From Mycoplasmopsis bovis PG45 (GTDB lineage: Bacteria; Bacillota_I; Bacilli_A; Mycoplasmatales; Metamycoplasmataceae): a stretch of 64,000 nt of DNA. Under the pieces are notes generated by a model. The model worked only from the letters and a program-made list of their open reading frames with translations, did no database searches and was not told the DNA's origin. Position numbers and translations under genes: made by a program. The stretch covers positions 1-64,000 of the forward strand of contig NC_014760.1 of NCBI RefSeq assembly GCF_000183385.1, given 5' to 3'. Below, one piece after another: positions 1 through 9,334 of the stretch (the first letter of the stretch is position 1; every line of letters begins with the position of its first letter).

Positions 1-8
1 ATTTATAT

Positions 9-1409
9 ATGAATATCAATAGCACTAATGATAAGGAAATTGCTTTAAAGTCTTACACTGAAACCTTTTTAGATATTCTGAGACAAGAATTAGGCGATCA
101 GATGCTTTATAAAAACTTTTTTGCAAATTTTGAAATCAAAGATATTTCAAAAATAGGCCACATAACAATTGGAACAACAAACATAACACCTAATTCTCAA
201 TATGTGATCAAAGCTTATGAAAGTAGCATACAAAAATCTCTTGATGAAACATTTGAACGCAAATGTACATTTAGCTTTGTTTTACTTGATTCAGCTATAA
301 AAAAGAAGATAAAACGCGAAAGAAAAGAAGAGGCAATTGAAAATATTGAATTGTCAAATCGTGAAGTCGACAAAACTAAAACATTTGATAATTATGTAGA
401 AGGCAACTTTAATAAAGAAGCCATCAGAATAGCAAAATTAATTGTCGATGGTGAAGAAGACTATAATCCAATATTTATTTATGGGAAATCCGGAATAGGT
501 AAAACACACTTACTCAACGCCATATGTAATGAGTTTCTTAAAAAAGATGTTACAGTTAAATACATAAATGCTAATTCTTTTACAAGGGATATATCATACT
601 TTCTACAAGAAAATGATCAACGTAAGTTAAAACAAATAAGAAATCATTTTGACAATGCCGATATCGTTATGTTTGATGACTTTCAAAGTTACGGAATAGG
701 CAATAAAAAAGCAACCATTGAACTAATTTTTAATATTTTAGACAGCAGGATAAACCAAAAAAGAACCACAATAATTTGTTCCGACCGGCCTATATATTCA
801 TTACAAAATTCATTTGATGCTAGATTGATAAGCCGTCTTTCAATGGGATTACAACTTTCAATTGATGAACCGCAAAAAGCAGACTTGCTGAAAATATTAG
901 ATTATATGATTAACATAAACAAGATGACGCCTGAACTATGAGAAGACGACGCAAAAATTTTTATTGTTAAGAACCATGCAAACAGTATAAGAAGTTTAAT
1001 TGGCGCTATAAATCGTCTAAGGTTCTATAATTCTGAAATTGTTAAAACAAATTCAAGATATACGCTTGCCATAGTTAATTCAATTCTTAAAGACATTCAG
1101 CAAGTAAAAGAAAAAGTTACGCCAGATGTTATTATTGAATACGTTGCTAAATACTACAAGCTTTCGCGTTCTGAAATACTAGGTAAAAGTAGAAGAAAAG
1201 ATGTGGTTTTAGCTAGACATATAGCTATTTGAATTGTTAAAAAGCAATTAGACTTATCACTGGAACAAATTGGGAAGTTTTTTGGCAATAGAGACCACTC
1301 TACCATTATTAATGCTGTTAGAAAAATTGAGAAAGAAACAGAGCAATCTGATAGAACATTTAAGAGAACTATTTCTGAAATAAGCAACGAGATTTTTAAG
1401 AAAAGTTAA
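9..1409 (+). CDS. dnaA: Chromosomal replication initiator protein DnaA
   Basis: DnaA binds DnaA boxes at oriC, melts the origin and recruits the replicative helicase. The 466-residue protein has the expected layout: an N-terminal domain, an AAA+ ATPase core with a P-loop (GKSGIGKTH, about residues 159-167), a Walker B-like MFDDF, and a C-terminal DNA-binding domain with the signature GNRDHST near residue 426. In-frame TGA at 939-941 and 1230-1232 must be read as Trp; the gene ends at TAA 1407-1409. The ATG at 9 is the only plausible start visible because the window begins eight bases upstream. It is followed by an AT-rich spacer with a DnaA box and then dnaN, the standard origin arrangement. 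The identification is secure. Confidence 0.97.
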
Positions 1410-1542
1410 CATTTTAAAAAACATTTATAAACATAATGTTTTCTGCAAAAATGCAAAAAAACGATTAAAAAAACAGCAAAATTAATTCTTTTTATACTTA
1501 TCAACAAATTAACAAAACATATATTTATTATTTAAGGAAAAA
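1410..1542. promoter_or_regulatory. dnaA-dnaN intergenic region, candidate oriC segment with DnaA box
   Basis: This very AT-rich 133-base spacer contains TTATCAACA at 1498-1506, one base from the consensus DnaA box TTATCCACA. A weaker relative, TTATAAACA, lies near 1425-1433. TATACT at 1493-1498 could be a -10 box for dnaN, which has an AAGGA ribosome binding site just before its ATG. In mollicutes oriC commonly flanks dnaA, so this is probably part of the origin. The region upstream of dnaA is outside the window. Confidence 0.6.
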
Positions 1543-2652
1543 ATGAAAATTATTGTAAATAAAAATTTTTTAGATGACATAATCGAGATTGTATCTAGAT
1601 TCTCGGATCCAATTAGTTCTTTATATGGAATGAGATGTATAAAAATAACAGCAAATAAAAATTTTGTTAAATTTGAAGCTTCAAATGAAATAACTAACAT
1701 AATTAAGAAAATTAATGTTGATGATTCAAAAATTATTGTAGAAGAAGACGGAGAACTTTTAGTTCAAGCAAATTATTTCAAAAGTATTATCAAAAAATTA
1801 AATGGTTTTATAGAAATAAAAACATATTTCAATAAAATGGAAATTAGACAACAAGATTCAGTTTATACACTTACATTAAACGAGTTAATTTCTTTTCCTC
1901 AAATCGACGAAAATATAAATATTAAAAAATTCAATATAAATACAGAAGAATTTAAAAAAGCTGTTAAAAATGTGGCTTTTGCAGCAAGTAATGGTGCAAA
2001 TTTAATATACAAATGTATAAATTTTAAAAGTTCTGGAAATAAACTAAGTTTAGCGGCAACTGATACATTTAGATTAGCTTATTATTCAATCAAAACTGAT
2101 CAAATTTTAGATGATTTTGATTTTAGTGTTAATGCAAAAGATGTTAAAGAGTTACTTCCAGCAGATGCACCAAAAATTGTAACAATGTTTTACAACTCTA
2201 TAAAATTTGGTGTTGAATATGATAATACAATAATAACAGCAAGAATTACTGATTTACCCTATCATAATGTTGAACAATTGTTTAACAAAGCAATTTCAAA
2301 CACAAAACATAAAATAACCATTGAAAAATCTGAATTCAATAATCTTCTAAATAAAATTTGAATTAATTCTTCATCAGATAAACAAAACCGAATTGAATTA
2401 AAAATATCTAATAGTGAAATAAATATTTATACAAAATTAGATGAGTTAGGAGATTCAAACGTTAAGACAACTAAATTTGTTTTAGATGGTTCGCCTTTTG
2501 TTTTTGATATGAATTTTAATTATTTAAAAGAAGCTATAGCGATCACCGAAGGTGAAACATATATTTTAATTGATGAAAAGGTACAAAACATTGTTTTATT
2601 TTCTAAAGAAAATCCAAATTCAAAACAAATAATAACGCCACTTAGAAGGTAA
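1543..2652 (+). CDS. dnaN: DNA polymerase III beta subunit (sliding clamp)
   Basis: The beta clamp encircles DNA and tethers the polymerase. Reading TGA 2359-2361 as Trp gives 369 residues ending at TAA 2650-2652, close to the usual clamp length. The segment ATDTFRLAYY (about residues 178-187) matches the conserved clamp motif around the second domain, and the C-terminus PLRR resembles the usual PMR(L/I) end that contacts partner proteins. The start ATG at 1543 follows an AAGGA ribosome binding site. It sits immediately downstream of dnaA, as in most bacteria. Confidence 0.95.
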
Positions 2653-2654
2653 AA

Positions 2655-2882
2655 ATGAAACCTGAAATTTATATTAAAGATGACTCCATAACAATTGGTC
2701 AATTACTAAAAAAAATTGGTTTAATTCAAACAGGCGGAGGTGCAAAATTTTATTTAGAAAGTAATAAAGTTTTAATAAATAATAAAAAACCTGAAGGAAG
2801 AAACACTAAGGTTAAAAACGGCGATTTGCTTATAATAAATTCAAACATTTTTATTGTAAAAAAAGAGACTGTTTTTGATTAA
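2655..2882 (+). CDS. Small S4-domain RNA-binding protein (YaaA/RlbA-like)
   Basis: This 75-residue protein consists almost entirely of one S4 RNA-binding domain, with the typical IGQLLKKIGLIQTGGGAKF start and a GDLLIIN end. It begins two bases after the dnaN stop, with a ribosome binding site (AGAAGG) inside the end of dnaN, so the two are probably co-transcribed. In Bacillus a small S4 protein occupies the same position between dnaN and recF and is involved in ribosome assembly. No recF follows here; two tRNA genes do. The domain is clear and the exact role is inferred from synteny. Confidence 0.85.
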   Translation: MKPEIYIKDDSITIGQLLKKIGLIQTGGGAKFYLESNKVLINNKKPEGRNTKVKNGDLLIINSNIFIVKKETVFD

Positions 2883-2886
2883 TTAA

Positions 2887-2914
2887 TTGCATTATTTTAT
2901 TTTAATGTTATAAT
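2887..2914 (+). promoter_or_regulatory. Promoter of the tRNA-Tyr/tRNA-Gln unit
   Basis: TTGCAT at 2887-2892 and a perfect TATAAT at 2909-2914 are separated by 16 bases, about 30 bases before tRNA-Tyr. A short inverted repeat (GCTATT at 2921-2926, AATAGC at 2935-2940) follows, just before the mature tRNA end. Confidence 0.65.
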
Positions 2915-2944
2915 ATTTTTGCTATTTTTTTAATAATAGCTTTT

Positions 2945-3028
2945 GGAGGGGTAGCGAAGCGGCCAAACGCGGGTGGCTGTAACCCACTTCCTCACGGTTC
3001 GGGGGTTCGAATCCCTCCCCCTCCACCA
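2945..3028 (+). tRNA. tRNA-Tyr (GTA)
   Basis: The 7-bp acceptor pairs GGAGGGG with CCCCTCC. The anticodon loop CTGTAAC carries GTA. A long variable arm, typical of bacterial tRNA-Tyr, is followed by a T-arm with TTCGAAT. The 3' CCA is encoded at 3026-3028. Confidence 0.95.
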
Positions 3029-3032
3029 TTTT

Positions 3033-3107
3033 TGCCCCATAGCCAAGCGGTAAGGCAACGGGTTTTGGTTCCGTCACGCGTTAGTTCGAATCTAACTGGG
3101 GCAGCCA
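3033..3107 (+). tRNA. tRNA-Gln (TTG)
   Basis: The acceptor pairs TGCCCCA with TGGGGCA, the anticodon is TTG, the T-loop is TTCGAAT and CCA is encoded at 3105-3107. It starts four bases after tRNA-Tyr and is probably on the same transcript. Confidence 0.95.
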
Positions 3108-3171
3108 TATGTTCTCGAAAGAGAGCATTTTTTATTTATTTTCTTATACATTTGTTTTATAGTCTTAAATG

Positions 3172-3177
3172 TATAAT
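3172..3177 (+). promoter_or_regulatory. -10 box placed for leaderless transcription of the hydrolase pair
   Basis: A perfect TATAAT ends six bases before the ATG at 3184, so transcription should begin at or next to the start codon. No ribosome binding site precedes the gene. Confidence 0.55.
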
Positions 3178-3183
3178 TTTTAT

Positions 3184-3969
3184 ATGAAACCAATTTACAA
3201 ATATAATGTTGTTTTTAAAGACAATAATAATCCAGATGAAAATATTATTTTTTGTCATGGATTAAATTCAACAGCTGATAGATTTGATATTTTTAAAAAT
3301 TATTGAACAAAGTCAAACTACTATGCTTTACAATTTCCTGCCAGCAATCTAACACCTGTTTTAGAAGGTGACGAACCTAGTGTGTTTTGCTTTGCAAGAT
3401 TAGTTGTTGAATTTGTAGAAAAAAATAATTTAAAAAATGTAACTCTTATAGGTCACTCATTAGGAGGTGGAACAATTTCTTTAGCCTATCAAATGAGACC
3501 TGATTTATTTAAAAAATTAGTTTATATTGCTCCAATGAACAAACCTGCGTTAGCATTATATGATAGGTATAAAAAAGATTACTTTCCTCAAGACTATGAG
3601 GGCTTTTTAGATTTAATGCGGTCATTATATTATGATATTTCTAAATTCACGTCTGACCCTGAATGAGTAAAAGAGCAAAAAGAAAATTTTGATCCCTATT
3701 TGTATAACAACCCTGACATTGTAAAATTAGGAACACCAGATATGAGAGTTTTTGAAGCCATTGAAGAAACTTTAAAAATAATCAAAGTTCCCACAATTTT
3801 AATTCTTGGTGAAAAAGACGGTGTTATCTTAAGACAAGAATGTATTGATTATTTTAAAAAGTATGTTCAAAACGTAGAAATACATTGAATCCCTAAAACA
3901 GGGCATATGATGTATCTTGAAGACTGAAATTCATTTATTAATATACTAGAACCTTTTTTGGGCAAATAA
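3184..3969 (+). CDS. Alpha/beta hydrolase (lipase/esterase-like), first of a tandem pair
   Basis: This 261-residue soluble protein has an alpha/beta hydrolase fold. Visible elements are an HG oxyanion segment (FCHGLNST, near residue 24), the nucleophile elbow GHSLGG with Ser at about residue 92, a likely acid in GEKDGV and the catalytic His in TGHMMYLED near the end. Such enzymes cleave carboxylic esters; the substrate cannot be read from sequence. There is no signal peptide, so it should act in the cytoplasm. In-frame TGAs at 3304 and 3664 are Trp. A paralogue starts two bases after its stop, so the pair is co-transcribed and arose by duplication. It has no ribosome binding site and a -10 box just upstream. 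Confidence 0.85.
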
Positions 3970-3970
3970 C

Positions 3971-4762
3971 ATGAGTATTATTTATAAATATGATTATGTT
4001 TTCAAAGACAATAATAATTCAGAAGAAAACATAATTTTTTGCCACGGATTTAATTCTTCACCAAACTCTTTCAAAATTTTCGAGAATTATTGAACAAAGT
4101 CTAATTATTATGCTCTTCAATTCCCTGGAAATAATCACACCGAGATTAAAGAAGCTGATGATGCAACTGTTGAGTGTTATTCTGATTTATTAATTAATTT
4201 TATTGAAGACAATAAGTTAAAAAATATTATTTTAATTGGTCATTCTATGGGTGGAGGAACCATTTCGTTAGCTTATCAGAAAAAACCTGAATTATTTAAA
4301 AAATTAATTTATTTAGCACCAACAAACAAATCGTCTCAAAACGTTACTGAAGCTTTTCTTAGAGATTATTTTCCTAAAAATTTCGATGAGTTTATAGGTT
4401 TTTTTAAGTCTTTATATTATGATGTGAGTAAGTTTACATCTAATGAATCATGAATGAGATTAGTCAAAAACACATTTGATCCTTATGATTTTAATAATTC
4501 AACAATTACTAAGTTGGGTCAATATTTAATAAGTAATGAATTTCATGACAAATTAGAATTAGCTCTTAAATCAGTTAATATACCTGCATTGCTTATTTTA
4601 GGTGAGGATGATGGCGTTGTTGATAGAGATCTTTGCCTGGAATATTTTAAAGAGAATGTAAAAAATGTAAAAGCATTATGAATGCCAAAAACAGGACATA
4701 TGATGTTTGAAGAAGACTGAGATAACTTTATTAAGATTGTTGAAGAGTTTTTGAATTCGTAG
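3971..4762 (+). CDS. Alpha/beta hydrolase, second of a tandem pair
   Basis: This 263-residue paralogue of the preceding hydrolase aligns along its whole length: FCHGFNSS near the start, nucleophile elbow GHSMGGGT, acidic loop GEDDGVV and terminal TGHMMFEED. All triad positions are kept, so both copies should be active, possibly on different esters. The ATG lies one base after the upstream TAA, without a separate promoter. TGA codons (for example at 4085 and 4451) are Trp; the stop is TAG 4760-4762. A hairpin terminator follows. Confidence 0.85.
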
Positions 4763-4790
4763 ATTGTAAAAAAAGCCAAAAATATTATAA

Positions 4791-4810
4791 AAAAGCCTTT
4801 TATGGCTTTT
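4791..4810. terminator. Bidirectional terminator between convergent genes
   Basis: AAAAGCC (4791-4797) and GGCTTTT (4804-4810) form a stem with a six-base loop, with A-rich and T-rich flanks on both sides. It separates the hydrolase pair (+) from the oxidoreductase (-), so it can serve both. Confidence 0.7.
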
Positions 4811-4813
4811 TGT

Positions 4814-5998
4814 TTATTTTTGTTTTGAGTTTTCTTTCAGTGTTTTTAATGACTCAGTTGGAATTGTTTCACAAAACCCAAACATTTCAACTATTCCTTT
4901 AAATGATGTTTCAGGAATAGCCAATTCATTTAACTGTTCAAATTTTATTGATAAGTTTATTTTATCTTCTTCATTATTTTCAATTTTTTGAACAAACTCA
5001 GGATCAGCAACAAACACAGAGCTTAATCCCACTAAATCTGAATATTTCAATGCATCAAGGCATTTTTGAGGTGTGTTTATCCCACCTGATGAAATAATAG
5101 GAAGTCTTTCTCTAAATTTATCATAAATAACTTTGTTAATAAGTTCACCCTTATATTGGTTGTCTGATCTTACCTTATTAAGATAAATATTATGACTTCA
5201 AGAAGCAATTGCTAAATAATCAATTTTTCCTTTAGAAATAACGGCTTCTATAAGATCTATAAAATCTAATACACTATATCCTAATTCAGGTCCATATGTT
5301 TCTTCTGGAGTTGCTCGAAATCCAAAAACAAAGTCTTTGTTTGCATATTCATTAATAACTTTTCTTATTTCTTCAACAATTTCTAAACACAGTCGAGACC
5401 TGTTTTCAAAAGTTTTTGAAGAATATTCATCATTTCTCTTATTAACAATAGAACTAAAAAATGTTTGTATTAGTAGTCTTTGAGCCATTGAAATTTCAAT
5501 TCCATCAAAACCGGCTTCTATAGCTCTTTTTGTAGCTGATGCATAATCTTTGATTATTTGCTTAATTTGCCCTATATTTAATTCAAAGACTTCATGTTCT
5601 ATAGGAATATGGTTTTTTTCATAAGAAGGCCCATAAAGAAAGCCGTGCTTTTTTAAGCTTGCTTTTGAGAATTTTCCAGCATGTGCCAGTTGCAAAATTG
5701 CTATATTGCCTTTTGATTTCATTGCAATAGCTAATTTTTTTAACGATTCAATATCATCATTACTCTTAGCACTATATCCATATTCAAAAAGTTGACCAAA
5801 TTCATCAAAATAAGTTCCACCAGAAATAAGTAATGGAGCACAATCAGCCCTGCGCGCTGAATAATCTTGCTCTTCTTTGGTAACTTTTCCATCTTTAGTT
5901 GCCAAACTTAAAGTCATTGGAGAGAGGACAAAACGATTTTTTAAAATAAAGTTTTTAAGCTTAAAAGGTGTAAATAATGGCGAGTATTTATTCATCAT
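4814..5998 (-). CDS. NADH:flavin oxidoreductase, old-yellow-enzyme family
   Basis: This 394-residue protein (TGA read as Trp) has the N-terminus of old-yellow-enzyme proteins (LFTPFKLKNFILKNRFVLSPM), a GGTYFDE strand, the barrel motif ILQLAHAGK, and the AGFDGIEI segment. These FMN enzymes reduce activated alkenes using NAD(P)H. It is the last gene of the six-gene SirTM/lipoylation operon; OYE-like enzymes are reported partners of that module in other pathogens. Its start overlaps the end of the upstream ligase gene. Two adjacent ATGs (5998, 5995) are possible; the second has better spacing from a GAGG site. Confidence 0.9.
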
Positions 5999-7034
5999 CT
6001 ACCTCACCTAATATTACTTTTACAACTTCTTCTGCGCTTATATTGTTAAAAAAGTATTCATCTAAATTTGCCTTATTTATAGCACTTAATAATTCATCAT
6101 AATCTAACTTAACACCAACCAAGGACTTTTCTAATTCTGTTATATTTTTTTTAGCAAAAAAGTCTCCACTTATTTTAATTTTCTTAATTTTTTGACCTTC
6201 TATAGCAAGTGAGAAGTTAATTGTACCAATTGCTAAGCGTGCGTCGCGGTTATATTCATATCTAGGACTTAGTCCATAGTTTCAGTCTCAGTTTTTATAT
6301 TTAGCATTAACTAATTCATCAATTTGTTCTCAATCATGCTCAGTTAAAACATATCTTTTAATTTCACTTAAATCTTGAACATTAAACAATTTTTTAACAA
6401 CTAAATCTTTAAATTCAAAAATATCCATATTTTTATATGGTTCATCAAAATAGTCACTTAATTGTGCAATTCTTTGTCTTATTGATTTAATTCCTTTAGC
6501 TTCTATTTTCTTACGATTAGGCCTTAGAACTTGTGACATAGCATCATAATCAATTTTATATATATAAGTATTGCCACCATAAATTGTGTCACCAATTAAT
6601 GCCATAGCTGCACCACTTACCTTAAAGCCATCAATAGTTAGATCGTTTTTGCCTGATTGAATAACATTTTTAGCTCCTAGTTCTTTAATAATTCTTATAG
6701 CCGGCTCTAAAAATTTTTCATAGTTACCTAAAATGCTTTCATTATTTTTGTATGGAATTAAATAGCAAACCCCCATTTGGTTGCTGTCAATATATATTGC
6801 ACCGCCACCAGTGTCTCTACGAACAATTGGAATATTATGTTCTTTTAAGTATTTAAAATTGACTTCAACTTCTGGATTTTGAAAATACCCTATTTGAACA
6901 TAAGGATCTAAAACAGCAGGGAAAGCAACAATTTCATCAAATTTTAGATGACTTAGTGCTCATATTTGAGTAGCTAGATAATAAGCTCCATCTTTTATGT
7001 ATTTACCATTTCTAATTGGCTCAATTAAAATCAT
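5988..7034 (-). CDS. Lipoate-protein ligase A paralogue, LplA2 type (copy a)
   Basis: This 348-residue ligase would activate lipoate and attach it to a carrier lysine. Diagnostic segments are RRDTGGGAIY (lipoyl-AMP loop), the catalytic-lysine region SGKNDLTIDGFKVSGAA, and the IRQRIAQLSDYF stretch. In-frame TGA (for example 6330-6332) is Trp; the stop TAA is at 5988-5990. A ribosome binding site (AGGGG) precedes the ATG at 7034. It is nearly collinear with copy b upstream, so the two are duplicates. A 69-base spacer with a hairpin separates them, whereas other genes in the operon touch or overlap. Confidence 0.9.
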
Positions 7035-7067
7035 ATATACCCCTATAAAACAGTCATATTTAAAAAT

Positions 7068-7096
7068 ATTGATTTATGAATAAAACATAAATCAAT
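7068..7096 (-). terminator. Hairpin between the two ligase genes
   Basis: A perfect 11-bp inverted repeat (7068-7078 and 7086-7096) with a seven-base loop lies eight bases after the stop of copy b. On the minus strand it is followed by ATTTTTAAA, so it may act as a partial terminator or RNA stabiliser that lowers expression of copy a and the oxidoreductase. Confidence 0.55.
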
Positions 7097-7103
7097 ACTG
7101 TTC

Positions 7104-8141
7104 TTATTCTTCATCTAAAATTATTTTTGAAACTTCTTCTGGGCTTATCTCATTAAAGAAGTAGCTTTGTATATCAGCATCTTTAAAAGCTTTAACCAAA
7201 TCATCAAAAGTCATTTTTGTGCCAACTAAAGCCTTTTCTAATTCTGTAATATCTTTTTTAGCAAAGAAGTCCCCACTTATTTTGATTTTTTCAATTCTTT
7301 GGCCTTCAACTGCAAGCGAGAAGTTAATTGTACCAATAGCTAAACGGGCGTCACGGTTATATTCATATCTAGGACTTAATCCATAGTTTCAATCTCAGTT
7401 TTTATATTTTGTATTAACTAATTCATCTACCTGTGCTCAGTCCTGTTCTGTTAATTCATAACGTTTAACTTTGCTTAAGTCATCAACACCAAATAATTTT
7501 TTAATAACTAGGTCTTTGAATTCAAAAATATCTAAATTGCGGTATTGTTCATCAAAGTAATTGCTTAAAGGCGCAACTCTTTGTCTTATTGATTTAACTC
7601 CTTTAGCTTCGATTTTTTTACGGTTAGGATTCAATGAATCAACCATTGCATCATAGTCAACTTTATATAAAAGTGAGTTTCCGCCATAAATTACATCTCC
7701 ATTTAGCATCATGGCAGCTCCACTTACCTTTTTTCCATCAATTGTTAAGTCATTTTTACCTGATTGAACAACATTTTTAGCACCTAATTCTTTCAACATT
7801 TTGATTGTTGGTTCATAAAATTTGTCATAGTTCCCTAAAATATTGTCCTTTTCGTCATATGGAATTAAATAACAAACATTAACAGAATTGTCATCAATAT
7901 AAATAGCACCACCACCTGTGTTACGACGAACAACTTCTAAATTATGTTCTTTTAAATATTTAAAGTTAACTTCAACTTCAGGATTTTGGAAATATCCTAA
8001 TTGAATATGTGGAGCAGCTATACCTGGAAAAACAATTTTTTCATTTAATCTTAAATGGTTCATTGCTCAAATTTGAATAGCTAGTCAGTATGCGCCATCC
8101 TTAACATATTTACCATTTCTAATTGGTTCTACTAATATCAT
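7104..8141 (-). CDS. Lipoate-protein ligase A paralogue, LplA2 type (copy b)
   Basis: This 345-residue ligase has RRNTGGGAIYID, SGKNDLTIDGKKVSGAA and IRQRVAPLSNYF, the same intact motifs as copy a. It overlaps the 3' end of the sirtuin gene by 23 bases and has its own ribosome binding site (AGAGG) before the ATG at 8141. In the described SirTM modules an LplA2 modifies the GcvH-like carrier, and that lipoyl modification is needed before the sirtuin ADP-ribosylates it. This copy, directly behind the sirtuin, is the better candidate for that role. The substrate of either copy is inferred. Confidence 0.9.
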
Positions 8142-8988
8142 TTTTAACCTCTAATAATTTATTAATTGTATCTTTTATGTCATCTGTTCAAACATAGGTT
8201 CTTTGTCTTATTTCTAAAGGCGTTCTGTATGATTTATTGTTCATAGCAATGTATTTTGAGCTTAAATATTCTTTAGTCATTTCTCAAAAAGGAAACTTAA
8301 TTAATGTTGGTGTTGAGTAGCCAACGCCTATTTCTCAGAAAAGAATTTTTTGACCTTTATGTCTATAAATAAAGTCTTCATACATTTTCTTCTCTTCAAA
8401 AAAGCGTGCGTCTTCAACCATTCCTTTTCCTTTAAGTCTTTTGTTTACTTCCAAAAAATCATTGCATTTTGGACAGCGTGGAATAATTTCTAAAGGAACT
8501 TTCATATTTTTTTGCTTCTCAATCATTTCATAAACAACTTTATCATTTGAATAAAGCGTATTATGACACATCCTTGAACATTGAAGCAGGTTGTATTTAC
8601 CTTGAATATAAAAAATCTTTTCAGCATCAAAATCAGCTGCTTCTAAAGAATTATCACTGTTAGTAGTAATTATGTGATAGCTCTTGCCCTTTAAATATTC
8701 CTTTAGTTTTAAGAAACTTTCGCTTGCTGGCTGGTCAAAGTAATTAAGCTTCATAAATCTTGAGTGAAACGCTCAATAATTCTGTATATCATCAAAATGA
8801 TATACACTGGCTTGTAACATATCTAAGAATTTAAATTCATCAATAAAATCTTTAAAATTTTCGACAAATCTAGTTCCACTGTAACCTATGCCGTCTGCAC
8901 TAGTCATTCCTGAGCCAATACCAATAACAATTGCATCAGCCTCATTAATTAATGCATCTAGTTCTTTAGTAGAATTTAATTTCAACAT
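8119..8988 (-). CDS. Macrodomain-class sirtuin (SirTM), protein ADP-ribosyltransferase
   Basis: This 289-residue Sir2-family protein has a variant NAD-binding loop (GIGSGMTSADG), a TTNSDN strand with Asn110, and a four-cysteine zinc site (CSRMC and CPKC). In ordinary sirtuins the catalytic base is His in an HG motif; here it is IQG with Gln129. The Asn and Gln are 19 residues apart, the same spacing as the Asn118/Gln137 pair I recall for the Streptococcus pyogenes SirTM. That class is described as ADP-ribosylating a lipoylated GcvH-like protein rather than deacetylating. The gene starts one base after gcvH-L and ends inside ligase copy b. TGAs at 8773 and 8335 are Trp. The class assignment rests on motif plus context. 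Confidence 0.88.
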
Positions 8989-8989
8989 A

Positions 8990-9334
8990 TTAAAAATCTT
9001 CTAGTTGTTCTAAAGTTTTAGGATCTATATCACTTAAAATCATTACTCAGTTTTCATTTTCATTTGGAGAACTTAGTAATTTTGGATTTGCCATTGCATC
9101 CTTATTAATTTCAACAACAGAGGCATCGAAAGGCATTTTAAGAGTCAAAATAGCTTTAGAAGCTTCCAAGTTTAAGAAAATGTCATCTTTGTGTAGAACT
9201 TTTTTATCAGTATTTTTATATTGAATAAAACCAATTGTTCCTATGTCATCTTGCATTTCAGGCGTAAATCTTAAGTAGTATTGTTCTTTTCCTTCTAATT
9301 TTTCAACAACTAAATATTTAACAACTTTTTTCAT
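8990..9334 (-). CDS. GcvH-like lipoyl carrier protein (GcvH-L)
   Basis: This 114-residue lipoyl-domain protein resembles glycine cleavage H protein. The hairpin LNLEASKAILTLKMP contains the expected lipoyl acceptor Lys60, and GTIGFIQY matches the domain start. No glycine cleavage enzymes lie nearby, so a dedicated carrier role in the SirTM module is more likely. The ATG at 9334 is preferred over upstream in-frame codons because AAAGGAGC precedes it. It overlaps the monooxygenase end by 17 bases and stops one base before the sirtuin. TGA 9047-9049 is Trp. Confidence 0.88.

Noticed and set aside
8990-9334. Glycine cleavage system H protein (gcvH)
   Set aside because: No gcvP or gcvT is present nearby, and the neighbours are the sirtuin and LplA2-type ligases, so GcvH-like carrier is the better call.
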